Shown here: positions 1-11,370 of the stretch, piece after piece
Position numbering within the stretch: position 1 is the first letter of the stretch
Layout of the letters: each line of letters begins with the position of its first letter
Source: Branchinecta lynchi
Taxonomy: Eukaryota > Arthropoda > Branchiopoda > Anostraca > Branchinectidae
Reading direction: 5' to 3'
Length of the DNA stretch: 64,000 nucleotides
Assembly: GCA_023053575.1 (NCBI GenBank)
Contig: JAKZAP010000008.1
Coordinates: 1,203,001 to 1,267,000, forward strand
The notes under the pieces: generated by a model
Told to the model about the DNA's origin: nothing
The model's database searches: none
The model's input: only the letters and a program-made list of their open reading frames with translations
Made by a program: the position numbers and the translations under genes

Positions 1-1181
1 TCAGTTTGTCAGAATCAGTCGTATGGAACTTGCCAGAATGACATAAACCGCGAATTTTACCTGAAAATTACCCATTTCTTATCGTGTTTTACGAAAGAGA
101 TTTTTTAGTCGTCTACTAGAGACAGTCGTAAGTTTTGAGCTTGCCACCTGAGGCAGTCATTACGTTACGGATTATCTTGTGTTTTGAGCTAGTTAGAATG
201 ACAGTCGTACATTTCCAGCTTGTCAGAGTGACATAAATGCCACCAGTTGTGATTTTCACTCTGTGGCGCTGGAAACAGGCTGATTTTCGAAAATTTGGCC
301 TGCGGCGCGATGTTTCAACGTTATCCTACCTGGTTTGTGCAAAAATCTCCTTATCTTAGAAACAAAACAATCACAACCGCCTGATGATTGCGCTATTTCT
401 TTAAAAGTCTCAATTCAAAGTGGAAGTACTACCACGTACCAACTTCCGGGAAAATATCCCATTCCGTTTGCGAGTTTTTGGGGCACTGACAGCAGGCCCC
501 TATACAGGAATTTATTTCGGGGCGGGGGGTGGGGGGGGGGGGGTGCCTGCGGGGTGGGACAAAAAAGTGCAAAACCGACATAAATCAGAGGGAAAAACCT
601 ATACAAATGATTACTTTTGTATGTTTCGGGGGGAGGGGGGTCAACCCCCTAACCCCCCCCCCCCCCTGGATACGGCCTTGACTGACAGATATGTGGTATA
701 GTAGGCAGCCTTTAAAATGTTTCGCAAACCTTTACCTGAGCCGTCTTTCATAGTCGCCTACTCGCTATCAGGTTGAATGGTCTGTAATTTAGGTGAGGTG
801 TTAGGCCTATGATTTCAGCCACCTTAAAAGCTAGAAATGATAGAAAAAGGTCGGATTAAAAAACAATCGCCTGCGGCGCTGACTTTACATTTGTCTTAGG
901 TACATATGGTAAAAGCTGCTGCTTGGCATCTGAGCCACGTTAAAAGCAAGATTTTGTGTGGAAGTAGTCGAATATTGTCGAATAAAGGTCGATTTAACAA
1001 ATTTTACCTGCGGCTCTTTCCTCGATAGTCCTTCAGCCCAAGCTGACTGCGAATCATATCTGACGGTTCAAAACGGATTTTGCACCGTCAAATATAGCTC
1101 TTTCGTAGTCCTACCCTATTCCTATTTAGTTGAAGTGTGCGTCATGTATGTGCGGTTTTAAGCTTGAGATTTGGAGTCTAA
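1..1181. other. Intronic/intergenic sequence with old repeats
   Basis: No gene is recognised. There is a G tract near 523-541 and a C tract near 653-666. A fragment of the hammerhead-bearing repeat family, containing its conserved end (GTCCTTCAGCCCAAGCTGAC), lies at about 1019-1110. The phrase CTGCGGCGCT recurs near 870 and 1555, which suggests old dispersed repeats. Open frames here are short and low in complexity. Confidence 0.5.
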
Positions 1182-1486
1182 GAGCGTGTTCCACCCTTCT
1201 ACAAATAGTAACTATTAGTTACTATTTCCGTTCCAACCTCACCAAAAGTTACTACGCTGACCGTTCCAACCTTATCGGAATAGTAACTAATAGTTACTAT
1301 TTGCTTACCATGCTCGGGAGCGTAGTAAGCGTAGTAACTACGCATCTCTGTAACGTGATTGGTCGGATTTGCCCCTGGCGTGAGATCCTGTTGGAAAATA
1401 GAAAAATCGTTCCAGCCTTGACGGCAAAAAGCAAGAATTCGTGACGTCATGCGTAGTAACTACGGTAAGTAGGATGGAACACGCTC
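1182..1486. mobile_element. Harbinger-like MITE, copy 1
   Basis: The ends are inverted repeats beginning GAGCGTGTTCCACCCT. The element is flanked on both sides by TAA (1179-1181 and 1487-1489), a 3-bp duplication typical of PIF/Harbinger elements. The interior is rich in palindromic AGTAACTATTAGTTACT-type sequence. A second copy with the same ends is at 1832-2128. No coding sequence is present, so it would depend on a transposase made elsewhere. Confidence 0.8.
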
Positions 1487-1831
1487 TAAGCCACATTAAA
1501 ATGTGGGAGTTGTAAAGGAGTAGTTGAATTTTGCTCGGACTGAAAATTTTCGCATGCGGCGCTCACTTTAGTTTGTCTTGAGTAGATATGTCAAAAGCTG
1601 GTACCGAGGCTTGTCTTCTCTCCAGCGAAATCTGATATGAACGGCATCGTCTAATTCCTGTTCCTCATTTGTTTATTACTTATTACTACAATGGCATTTT
1701 CCGACTTGTAACGTTAATATTTCGTGAGCCTGCTGGTGCTGTATTTTTAGCCAGTCGTACATTTTGAAGTTCTCCACCCCCCCCCCTGCCCAAGCCCTTT
1801 GAACAGCCCCTGGTCGCCAACAGCTCTCTTT

Positions 1832-2128
1832 GAGCGTGTTCTACCCTTCTAACAATAGTTACTTTTAGATACTATTTCCGTTCTACCCTCACGAAAAGTT
1901 ACTACGCTGACCATTCCAACCTTCTCGGAATAGTAACTAGTAGTTACTATTTGCTTACCATGCTCGGGAGCGTAGTAACTACGCACCTCTGTAACGTGAT
2001 TGGTCGGGTTCGCCCGTGGCATGGTATCCTGCTGGAAAATAGAAAAATCGTTCCAGCCTTGACGGCAAAAAGCCACAATTCGTGACGATCATGCGTAGTA
2101 ACAAAGGTAAGTAGGGTGGAACACGCTC
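1832..2128. mobile_element. Harbinger-like MITE, copy 2
   Basis: Same family and orientation as 1182-1486, with ends GAGCGTGTTCTACCCT and its complement, and flanked by TTT on both sides (1829-1831, 2129-2131). The two copies are alike along their whole length, including the internal palindromes, so the pair defines the family boundaries. Confidence 0.8.
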
Positions 2129-2996
2129 TTTGTCATCTGTTCTTTGCTCAGTACACACTCACTATTCCTTATGTGATCACATCACACCTGCGGTGATAAG
2201 CTTACTTATCACCAGTTTCCCAGAAGTCACGGAGATGAAACCGCGACAGAAAGGAGATTATTCTTGACATGTTGAATACTCCAAATTAGTTGCGTTTTAG
2301 ATAGCTTCAAATTCGAATGTCTCTTCTTAAAGCGGGCCACAAAAAATGGTCTTTCTAACAAATACACAATGCTAACCATCCCTACTTCACAAAAAAACAC
2401 CGTCAGACAATGAGCAAATACCCCCACCCCCCAAACACCACATTACCTAGGTTTGAAATAATTCTGTCTAGACTAAATCTCAGCCGATTATCCCGGACAT
2501 ATGTTCTGGCACGTAGGCAGCCAAGGATCAAAATAATAATTTCCATCTAATGCTCCCGCTGCTTATTACGAATACAAATAAATTAAGAAACCAAGGCCAG
2601 TGGGGTACCTCTGAAGACATACAGAAATTATCAGTTAGGTCTTTTATTTCATTGCTAATCAATCCAGGAAAATTTCGTCATCTAGAAAAGAGGACGTTCT
2701 GCGTGGGTTTTTTCTCGAGCCAAAACAGCAACTCGGCAATCGATTTCAAATCTAAAGAAACTGGTGGCATGCGATCACTAAGAGAAGGTAAACAGAATGT
2801 TTGGGTTAGGTCTTTAACTACCGTTTTTGGTCGGCGTTCCCTTGTCGCCGCCGTAGCAGGTCAACGTCTTCTTCTTTTAGCACCAAGAACAAATACGCAC
2901 CTGAACCTCCGTCATCCTATATCTGTACTATGACCATGCGGAGTCAAATAGATTCCGATACCCTGCCTGATGCAAACGAGCAGAGGGTAGGAGCTA
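2129..2996. other. Intron sequence, nothing recognised
   Basis: No domain, splice-bounded exon or repeat border was seen. The 127-codon plus-strand open frame at 2550-2933 has no recognisable motif and I do not call it a gene. Confidence 0.4.
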
Positions 2997-3157
2997 CACT
3001 GTAAAAAAAAAAACTTGCAGTATCTGCTACTGTGATTAACATTGTCTCTACTGAGATAAGATCTTCTTTATTCGGATAATCTTATCCCAGTAGAGATAAG
3101 ATTAATCCCAGTAGCAAATACCGCAGTTAACTTTTCTCGGAGAAACTTTTTACAGTG
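2997..3157. mobile_element. TA-flanked MITE with CACTGTAAAAA ends
   Basis: Inverted ends CACTGTAAAAA and TTTTTACAGTG are bordered by TA on both sides (2995-2996, 3158-3159), as expected for a Tc1/mariner-type insertion. The centre is itself palindromic, with ATCTCTACTGAGATAAGAT-like blocks. A related copy is at 40115-40290. The superfamily is inferred from the 2-bp duplication only. Confidence 0.65.
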
Positions 3158-4182
3158 TACGCAGAACATCGCAATTCGCTAACTCTACAAACAGCTATTT
3201 CGCAGTAATGCCACGGTGAAGATATTTCTAGAGTAAGATCCGATTGGTTGTCTACCATTGTCACGTCACATGTGACGCGCTGCAGAACCGGTAAGCAGGC
3301 CTGCTCCACTTTTCACTCTGATATGCGCACCATCGAAGAGGGAAGTAGACCGGGCAGCAACTCAAAAGCTCAACAAGTACCTCTAGTTCAGCTCAGTTTT
3401 GTCAGGATATCCACAGTCGCTGCAAGGGCCCAAAAGACAGAGGTACTATTGCCTTATTTGTTCTTGTTAGCAGAGCACCAACCTTTTTGGTCTAATGGAT
3501 GAATTCTAAAATCTTTATCTTAATCCGCCGCCATTATTGTTGATTTTTCTTCTTTTCCTTCAAACTTTGAACGTCGCACTCGGTCAGCTAGCAAGTTCGA
3601 AGTTCGCCTGCAAGGTTGACCAAACGACAACCGGACAAGGATTGTCGGAGTCGAAAAAGCGCTAATTAAGCAAACAGTGAGCTTTGACGACGTTTCAAAA
3701 CAGAAATTAAGCAACCAGCCAAGCCAACAAAATTTCGATAAAAAACGCCACTATTCTCTTGCAGTAGGTGAAATGGTACAAGGTGAAAAGCAAGGCCATA
3801 GATTGGTAGATTTTCCCAGCCGTTTTGATTTAAAAGACCGGTTCTGGCATATCAATGACAATAATGCAAGGACAAGCCACTTCAGTTAGCTAAGGAACAG
3901 AGCCACAAAGCGCCAACAAAAAAATCACTAATTCATGGCGTAAGTAAAAAAAAACATTTCTGAACCATTTTATCGTGAAAAATTCAAAGTTGCGCTTTAA
4001 TAACAATGTCAGACCTGCGGTTGAACAGAAACTCTTAATTCCCGGACGTCTTCGCCACTGGTCAAGAGTAAACCCCAAATCTCAATTTTTTAGCTACCAA
4101 ACAGAACTCGCTCTAACAAGCTAATTTCACCACGATTTCGCCATCGCACACTATCTACAAATCAACGAAAACGACGACTTAC
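3158..4182. other. Intron sequence of the PTPN3/4-like gene
   Basis: Lies downstream (minus strand) of the exon at 4183-4409. I looked for the next phosphatase exons (WPD loop and the catalytic cysteine loop) on the minus strand from here to position 1 and found none, so they should lie beyond the left edge. Confidence 0.5.
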
Positions 4183-4409
4183 CTGTCTATTAATTATCTT
4201 AAGCTCACGAAACGCAAAACTTTCATTCTCAACTTCGCTGATGCAAAAAACTTCCAAATCTCCATATTCCACCGAACTGTCGAGGTCGGGCCAGTACTTG
4301 TGACATTTCACTCTCCCTCGTTCCAGCAGCGTTGTCAGCATCACAATGAGGGTAGACTGGGCCTCCCAGACCATGCTCCAGAAGTCAATTAAGGTATTCG
4401 GTAGAGGTC
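4183..4409 (-). CDS. PTPN3/4-like: PTPN3/PTPN4-like phosphatase, exon with central PTP domain
   Basis: This minus-strand exon has an acceptor (TTCCTTCAG) just above 4409 and a GTAAGT donor just below 4183. It is 227 bp: two bases completing a glycine codon, then 75 whole codons. It encodes the central part of a classical protein tyrosine phosphatase domain, including GPLP..DFW, VMLTT..ERGRVKCH.YWP and a following beta-strand region. This pattern is characteristic of non-receptor PTPs of the PTPN3/PTPN4 group, cytoplasmic enzymes that remove phosphate from tyrosine. Its start phase fits the end of the exon at 8094-8210. The WPD and HC(X)5R exons must follow further left, outside the window. 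Confidence 0.93.
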
Positions 4410-4793
4410 CTGAAGGAAACACTGTCTTGAGCAAACCGCCAACACTTTAAACTTGTTTAACTGAAAAACCCACACATTTTTGTGTTATTAACTGAATACA
4501 CTTCGTTATTTTGATTCTGCAAAGGTATTTTTTCACACTGTCTGCTTAGTTATGACGTTCAGATTTGCGTTTTCGGCAATTAGTGTGTTGAATTCGAATC
4601 CTAACACGTTGCGCTGTCACCCGTTTCAGCGCCCGTGTCTTATATAAGAAGACCCCACACAGGATTTGATACTCGACCGAATCCGTTTGTGTTTGGATTC
4701 GGTGTTGAACTCGAAGGAAGCACGGGAGGTGAAAACTCTTGAAGCCACAGAACACGGAACCCCGTGTTAGGATGCGCACTGGATGCACTCCGT

Positions 4794-5651
4794 AACAAGA
4801 CCAAAGGTGTCGATGGGATCCCAAAAAACGAACATTTGATTCAGACGTTTCAGTCTTCGCCAGATCCAGTCTTCGCCAGGCTAATCATCAGAGAAAACCA
4901 AGTTCAGATATACCTCTATAAGCCATATCTATTTTGACGATACTGACCAAGACTTCCTGCTTCACTTCTGCCAAGTTTCCGGTTTCGCCCGATTCCGAGC
5001 GAACTACTAGTCCAGCAAAAAAAGAAAATTCAGAAACAAATCCAGCGTATCTCCTTATCCCTATAAAGAACATCTAATCAACTTTAAATAAAACGCTGAC
5101 TTAAACGATAGTCATATACAGACTCGACCTCTCTTTTTACCCCTTAATCTGTCCTCTAATAAAAACTTTTCCTTTCAACAAATTTTCTGGCTTTGGCCGG
5201 ATTCTGGGCGAACTAGTTGTTCGGCGAGAAAATGGTTTTCACCATCGTGTTCAGCATGTTTTTTTTACCCCTAAATCAAACATTTAATCAACTTCAAATG
5301 AAACTTTTAGTTTAAACTAAATTTCCGGTTTTCGCCGGATTCTGGACGAACTACTTGTCCGGCGAGAAAATGGTTTTAATTATCGTACTCAGGGTGCTTT
5401 CTTACCCCATACTCGACTATCACATTAACTGTTTAAAAATATTTTGTTTGTCCCTTAATCAGAACCCCCTTCCCCACCCCTAAATGTAGGGCTACAGAGC
5501 CCATCTACGAACGTGACCTTAACCTTGACCCAATGAATCCTCACACCAAGTTTCATTAAAATATCTCATTCCCTTCGAGAGTTATCGTGCTTACAGATAG
5601 ACGGACATTTTTGCGATGTCACAGGTCCACTTACGTTTTGGGATCCCAAAA
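4794..5651 (+). mobile_element. Helentron/DINE-like element with tandem core, copy 1
   Basis: Starts AACAAGACCAAAGG and ends GGGATCCCAAAA, preceded by CTTACGTTT. The interior has two to three diverged repeats containing TTTCCGG..GGCCGGATTC..GCGAACTA and GGCGAGAAAATGG. The subterminal ACAAGACC has a partly inverted GGGTCTTGT about 45 bp inside other copies. Short subterminal inverted repeats, a tandem-repeat core and no clear target duplication are known for Helentron-derived DINE elements; the class is an inference. Confidence 0.6.
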
Positions 5652-6075
5652 TACAAGCGCATAGAGGTACAACAAATCATACGGCAATTCCACTATTTCA
5701 AAATCGATTATTCGTGAAGAGCAAGAATAACGAAGTAACGCATTTCAGCGAGTTTCCAAGCCAATTTAAGTGAATACGTGATGGGTAACTAGATTTCCTA
5801 TCCCAGTTTTCTATGTTGCCTTTTTGGAGAACCAAAAGGATTAGTTACTCAAAACGTCAAGTTAGGTCACTAACCACACTCTGAAGTCTCTATTATTTTA
5901 GTAGACGTAAGGTAAGGTTCTACTGACAATCGTGAAAAACCCAAATGGCATAAAAGCGACACACATGGCGGTGGATCCAAATGTGACACCTTGTTAACTC
6001 TAACTGATTTGTGAAGAAACAAAAAAGATAAATTAACTGATCATTAATTAGCCAGTTAACAGTTAGTGGTTTTTC

Positions 6076-6296
6076 GGCCCTTCTTGGCAAGGGTCCTCGT
6101 CAGGCTGTCAATCTTTAGGGTCAATGTCAGGGAATTTGTTTCCTTCCCCGACGATGACCCTGAACATTGACAGCCTGGCGAGGACCCTTGCCAAGAAGGG
6201 CCGAAACATCGCTGCTAAAGCATCGTAGCTGACGGTAACCGTCATATGCATTATTTGAATATATATTTCAAAGTCAGTTTGGGCTCAAGGAATATT
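6076..6296 (+). mobile_element. Hammerhead-bearing repeat, degenerate copy
   Basis: Inverted arms of about 60 bp (CGGCCCTTCTTGGCAAGGGTCC and complement) surround a centre with TTTCCTTCCCCGA. The right end has the family's conserved terminus GGGCTCAAGGAATATT. The plus-strand ribozyme-like core reads CTGGCGA instead of CTGACGA, so it should be inactive. The left arm stops at the GAAA block, which looks like truncation. Confidence 0.7.
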
Positions 6297-7441
6297 TAGT
6301 AAATGGTGTTTTATTGTCCTTAATTTGTTTCATTCCAACTGTTTTTCTTTTCAACCTTGATGGATAAAAAGTTTACATTTCTTTCCAATTTTATTGCCAT
6401 CGCATTATTATCTCCAAAACTAAACAAAATAAAATTTACTTACTAACACGAACAGAGTTAGCCTTACAACCGACAAGCACACTTTTTCTTTTATAAGGGA
6501 CTCACCTGCGAAATGTTATGCAACCATGCGGTAAAATTGGTAAATTATTGGCAATAGTCAACACGCCATTTCTTCTGTTGTTATAATAATTCGGATCCTG
6601 ATTCTATTTGAGTTCTAGATAATACTTCTAAGAAATTCTCATCCAACAAGCCACAATTTAGCCGTTCCAGCTGCAATCTACAATTCAATCGTTCTACCCC
6701 GTACACAGTAGATAGCACTTTTTGGACAATCCGAGCAATGTCGGACAAAAACAAAATGTTGTCTATAGTCTAACGTTTTGGAAAATATGTATCACGCCAC
6801 TCCCCTTGGAACAGAAAAAAGTTCATCAAGTAGGTGAACTCCTAACAGCAGTGAAAAAACAAAGCGAACTATTTTGACTTAATTCAGTATATTTACTATT
6901 TATTTCTACATTTTGTTTCTTTCTTTAATGTATATCTACTCCTTCTTTGTCTCGTGTACTGAGGCTGACGGGTAAAACAAAAATCATCATTAGAATCCAA
7001 ATGCTCTCATCACATTTCCACACAGCTATCCAAGTTATGTGGTGCTATTTAGGAAACCCAGGAAAACGAAAAGAGAAAAATAAATCAAGGTCCAAGCAGA
7101 TTCGTTCGCCGACTTCTATTTGGCAGTCGTGCGTCTCGTTGATGATGAATAAAAAAAGAAAAAAAAAAAATGAAAATCTGAATCTGTCAAAAATAATCGA
7201 TCCTGGATTAACTCCTAATCTGGTTTCGCCCATCTCTGAACATTCTGTTAGGCTGGAATTGTCTGTCTGACCATTTTTGTTTTAAAAGGCTATCTTGAAA
7301 AGAGAAGAGAATTTTGGCATGTTGACGCCTTTGGGCTGCTTCTGAAAATAAAACAATTTGAACTAAAAGAGAGGAAGTAAGCTTAAAGTTTAACTGAAAG
7401 CCAACTTATTTTCGTATCATTTAACTGAATACACTGTATTA

Positions 7442-7660
7442 TTTAGGTTAGGTTATTCTTTATTTTATACAAAATCACAGTAAACAACTTGTAACAAAAA
7501 ACATAAAAACTAAACGATACATCTTCAAATAAACCAGTCACCCGAGAACCCGGGCGTCCAGGTTGTCCTGGGGGTGACCACTAAATCCACAATACCGATC
7601 ACATAACTTTGTCAGCAGCGGAATCAACCTTCAACCACAAACAAATCAAAACAACTCAAC
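7442..7660 (-). mobile_element. LINE 3' end, minus strand
   Basis: Read on the minus strand, the sequence ends TATAAAATAAAGAATAACCT followed by AACCT repeats. This has the layout of a non-LTR retrotransposon 3' UTR ending in a short simple repeat. No coding part is visible beside it. The family is not identified. Confidence 0.45.
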
Positions 7661-8093
7661 AAAAATAACTTTCTCTCCTTCAACTGGGCAAAAAAAAAGA
7701 ATTATTTGAAACCCGGGATTATTTTATTTTCCACTATCGGCTTTAGTAGTGATGTTCAAATTTCTACCGTCCTCACAACAAAAATTCAACTATGACGCGA
7801 CAAATTTGAATCTCAATACAAACGCGGCTTTCCAGTGGCCAGTGATCAGCTAACGGTAGGTGGTTCACTGCATGAACTCTTTTTTTTCGTCAAGCATACA
7901 ATACAGGTAAAAGGGGATAGAGGTACTGCAAATCCGACAGGGAAATACCACTGAAAACTCATCAATCGTGAATAGTGGAGCAACGAAGTAACACATTTTC
8001 ATCGGGTCTTCAAGCCTCTTTAAGCAAACAAATGATTGGTAATTAGACTGTCCTAGTTCGGTCCTTTTCGATTAAACTTTAAAGGTTACCAAC

Positions 8094-8210
8094 CTTGAGT
8101 TGCTATGTAGCGATTCACAATCCCTGAGCCTGGAATTTCCATTTGTACATGATCAGCGTTTATATAGTCCCCACTCGGACAAGTCTGAAGGATGACACGC
8201 GTCGAATCGT
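8094..8210 (-). CDS. PTPN3/4-like: PTPN3/PTPN4-like phosphatase, exon with YINA motif
   Basis: Minus-strand exon of 117 bp, bordered by TTCTTTGCAG at its start and GTTGGT at its end. Two bases (AC) complete a tyrosine codon split from the exon at 14902-15180, then 38 codons follow, and the last base is the first of a glycine codon finished in 4183-4409. The peptide has DSTRVIL, DYINAD and NRYIATQ, matching the conserved PTP segment after the pTyr-recognition loop (YDxTRV..YINA..YIACQG in the family). The phase agreement on both sides is strong evidence for the splice sites. The donor lacks the usual A at +3. Confidence 0.93.
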
Positions 8211-8436
8211 CTGCAAAGAAGCCCCGACATTTCAGTATTGCAAGTAAACAAAACAAGGCGTAGTCACGGTAAACGATGTCATACGTTCTACTTCAAGAGC
8301 TTACGAAGCAAACTCTTGAGAGCGCAATAATACGAGACCGGCCTGCAAAGTGCCACTGTAATGCTCTGGACGACCATTTGCGGCTGTATATTTACACAAA
8401 TTTGACGAGAACACCTTGTCTATTTGCTAACTTGCT

Positions 8437-8519
8437 TAAAGGACCCCTCGCAGTATTTACTCTTCAACTTACAGTATTTTAGAATATTTGAATACTTTAA
8501 TAATAGGCTGCACTTTTCG
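8437..8519 (+). mobile_element. AAAGGACCC-type MITE, left fragment
   Basis: Begins TTAAAGGACCCCTCGCAGTATTT-like sequence shared with 10140, 30855 and 48308. It is cut off where a Helentron-like fragment begins at 8520, so one element is interrupted or truncated by the other. Confidence 0.55.
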
Positions 8520-8600
8520 TTTTTGGGATCCCAAAACGTAAGCGGAGGAATACCTATGACATAGCAAAAGTTGTACGTCTGTCTGGCGTCTAAGTGTATT
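8520..8600 (-). mobile_element. Helentron-like element, terminal fragment
   Basis: Carries the terminal palindrome TTTTGGGATCCCAAAA followed by CGTAAG and ACCTATGACAT, the reversed 3' end of the 0.9-1.4 kb family. The rest of the element is missing. Confidence 0.6.
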
Positions 8601-9062
8601 TTACTCCTACTCCGCTGTTATACAAAAAGCGGGTCACAAACAAATAATAATAATACTAACAATAATTATCTGGTCTTCACTCCATTGAACTCAATCGTCC
8701 ATCAGCTAGTATAAACTAATACATGTGTATGGAGTGACAGTATTTCCCTAGGTAGTTTCCAGGATGCCAACACCTGTTGCAGAACTTACAGATTATTGAA
8801 CTTGCCCACTGAAAAAAAAGCTACCACACATTTGCTCATTCGTCTGTAAAAACTATGCAAGACGAATGACTCCAGATTTTTTGCTTTGCGGCACAATAGC
8901 TGATTGCTTAGCATTTGTGATTTACCTGTTACCTGCTGTTTAACGAACCGTTGATTTTCCAAAACAAGGAAGCTGGATACGGTCAGAAACCGATGAGATG
9001 AGATTCGGAGCGACACGCAACCATTCCTGACTGTTTTTGGGTGTCCAATCTTTCATCCAGTA

Positions 9063-9549
9063 GTACAGGAGGGGGGGAGGGGGAGGGGGTATCCAACCTC
9101 AGACAGGATTTCAAATTTCCAGAGGTGCAGAATAATCTATCCGGCTTAAAAGGAACCAACAAATCTGACATACATACTAGATTGAAGCTAACTGAACGGT
9201 TTACATATTGGATAAAGAAATATTGCTTCCATATTTCTAGTTAGCAGAAACATGTTTTTCTTTTCAAACAAGATTACTTCATTGTAACCTTACCTCGATT
9301 GACTTACAAAATGATGAAAAAGGTAGAGTTCGCAAAGTCAATAGCCAGAAAATCCCTTTTCAAAGCAACATCAAAATAAAGAAAAGGCATAGAATTTGAA
9401 TATTTTTGGACACATGACTGTTCAAAAATTAAAAATTACTAAAAATTAGTTTGCCTCTTGACTGTCAGGACAGCATGTACATTTCATTTTAACATTTTTG
9501 CGGCAAAAATCGAGGTAGTGTAAAAACGAGGTCAGGTACTCCTTCTGTA
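9063..9549. repeat. Dispersed inverted-end repeat, copy 1
   Basis: Matches 51023-51457 along its length (for example TCCAACCTCAGACA, CTTGACTGTCAGGACAGCAT, TTTTTGCGGCAAAAATCGAGG). The better-kept copy has inverted ends GTACAGGAGGG and complement. No target duplication is obvious, so I leave the class open; a non-autonomous DNA transposon is likely. Confidence 0.65.
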
Positions 9550-9722
9550 GTTCTTCTTCGAGTTTCCTTTACATGCACGTATGTTTAAGACAGTACAGAG
9601 ATCGTGGATGAACTTCGCATTACGTCACGTCTATGTTCATCGAACATTTGTACAGACGCAAAGGAGGCTTTACTGCTTCTGAGTGAAGATGTGCTCCGTC
9701 TCAATTCCTTTGTAAATGCTAA

Positions 9723-10109
9723 CCCTCGGTTCACGCAGACGTTCACACTGAGGCGATATCAGCCATCGCCGAGATTTTCGTCGCCAAAATCGGCGATTTC
9801 TGTTGCTTCGTCAGGCGATTTTCAATGTTGGGAAAATTCAACTTTAATCGGGCGACAGTACGATTTTATGCACGCAACAGCAACATGGACAACCCTTTTG
9901 ATGATTCTCTTTTAGAAAAATTAATTATTGCTATTCAGTTCTACCCCATTTTGTATGAAAAGCGAGAAAAGGGATTTTTTTGTCAAATTTTTTCGTGTTA
10001 AATTCTGCCGACGAAAATTCAGTGTCAACATCCTGGCGAAAGAAATCTTCTATCGCTGCGATTGAAAAATCTCGTTCATCGCCGCGATTTGCTCTGTGTG
10101 AACCTAGGG
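9723..10109. mobile_element. TAA-flanked MITE (Harbinger-like)
   Basis: Inverted ends CCCTCGGTTCACGCAGA and the complement of CCCTAGGTTCACACAGA, flanked by TAA on both sides (9720-9722 and 10110-10112). The interior has inverted GGCGAT/ATCGCC blocks. A 3-bp TAA duplication fits PIF/Harbinger. Open frames inside it (for example 9604-9915) are incidental. Confidence 0.72.
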
Positions 10110-10139
10110 TAACAGAACACAATAAGTGGCCCTTGTGCT

Positions 10140-11370
10140 TTAAAGGACCCCTCGCAATGTTTACTCTTTATTTTCCAGTATTCCAAAATAGTTGAATATT
10201 TTAAAACTAGGCTCTGTTTTAACCAAATTACCCACGGCCTTAGCTGTTTTACGACTCCAGGCCCCTTGACTTCCTCACAAAAACAGAGAAAAATTTACAT
10301 AACCGGTTTTCCTTCAGTTTTTGGATCCCCAAAACGTAAGTGGCGGGATACCTATGACATCGCAAAAATTGTCCGTCTGTGCGCGCTTTAACCATCGAAG
10401 GAATGAGATATTTTGATGAAACTTGGTGTGAGGATTCTTTGGGTCAAGAGCAAGGTCAAGTTCGAAGATGGGCTCTGTAGCCCAACATTTCGGGGTGGGG
10501 AAGGGGGGTTAAATTTGGGGCAAATGAAATACTTTTAAACAGATAATGCGATAGTCGATTAGGGGTAAGAAGATATGCTGAACACGATGGTGAAAACCAT
10601 TTAGTCATCGGACAAGTCGTTAGATCGGAATCCGGCCAAAACCGGAAAGTTAAAAGTAAATGTTTTATCTGAAGCTGATTAGATGTCCAATTAAGGGGTA
10701 AGAAGACATGCTGAACACGATGGTTAAAACCATTTTCTCGCCAGACAAGTGGGAATCCGGCAAAAACCGGAAAGTTGGTTAGAAGTAAAGGTTTCACTTG
10801 AAGTTGATGTTTGATGTGAGGGTAAGAAGACATACTGAACACGACGGCGAAAACCATTTTCTAGCCGGACAACTAGTTCGCCCGGAATCCGGCCAAACCG
10901 GCAAATTTGTTAAAAGCAAATGTTTTATCTGAAGTTGTTTAGATGACAGATTTAGGGGTAAGAAGAGACGCTGAGTCTGTATACGACAGTCATTTTTTTT
11001 TATTTCACGGACATATCATTAGTGCGGAATCAGGTTGTAACCGGAATTTTTTTGTAAGTCAAAGTTTTATTAAAAGTTGATTAGATGTTCCTGGCGAAGA
11101 CTGGAACTGGCGAAAACAAGACCCAATTGTCTGGATCAAGTATTAGATTTGTGGGATCCCATCGACACCTTTTGTCTTGTTCTAATTGACAAACCTCTCG
11201 CAAACAACCACCGACAGTATGATAAGCACCGAAGGTAACGAAACAAGGCAGGTGAGGAAATCAGTGAAGTGTCATTAGGGGGTTCAAATGTACGGTACGA
11301 AATCTGAGAATGGATAGAGCATTTATAGAAGTAGGTTTCAGTAGTACTATAGATAAGACAGGTCCTTTAA
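10140..11370. mobile_element. AAAGGACCC-type MITE interrupted by a Helentron-like element
   Basis: Outer ends are TTAAAGGACC (10140) and GGTCCTTTAA (to 11370). Comparing with 48308-48700 shows both halves of one element: the left half to about 10317 and the right half from about 11182 (CTCGCA.ACAACC..). The gap is exactly the reversed Helentron-like copy 10318-11181. The TTAA on each side could be a piggyBac-type target duplication, but the TTTAAA ends are palindromic, so this is uncertain. Confidence 0.6.
10318..11181 (-). mobile_element. Helentron/DINE-like element, copy 3
   Basis: Reverse orientation: begins TTTTTGGATCCCC, then ACGTAAGTGG and ACCTATGACATCGC, and ends ACACCTTTTGTCTTGTT. 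It has four core repeat units with CCGGAAA..GTTAGAAG and GTAAGAAGACATGCTGAACAC. It sits inside another MITE (10140-11370), so it is the younger of the two. Confidence 0.68.

Larger units (their letters stand above)
4410..8093 (-). other. Intron between PTP exons
   Basis: About 3.7 kb intron of the PTPN3/4-like gene. It holds a Helentron-like element (4794-5651), a degenerate hammerhead-bearing repeat (6076-6296) and a minus-strand LINE 3' tail (about 7442-7660). The stretch 6300-7440 shows nothing recognisable; the 107-codon frame at 6947-7270 is A-rich and without motifs. Confidence 0.8.

Noticed and set aside
335..701. Gly-rich open frames near 335-701 and similar at 24945-25241
   Set aside because: They are generated by homopolymer G and C tracts.
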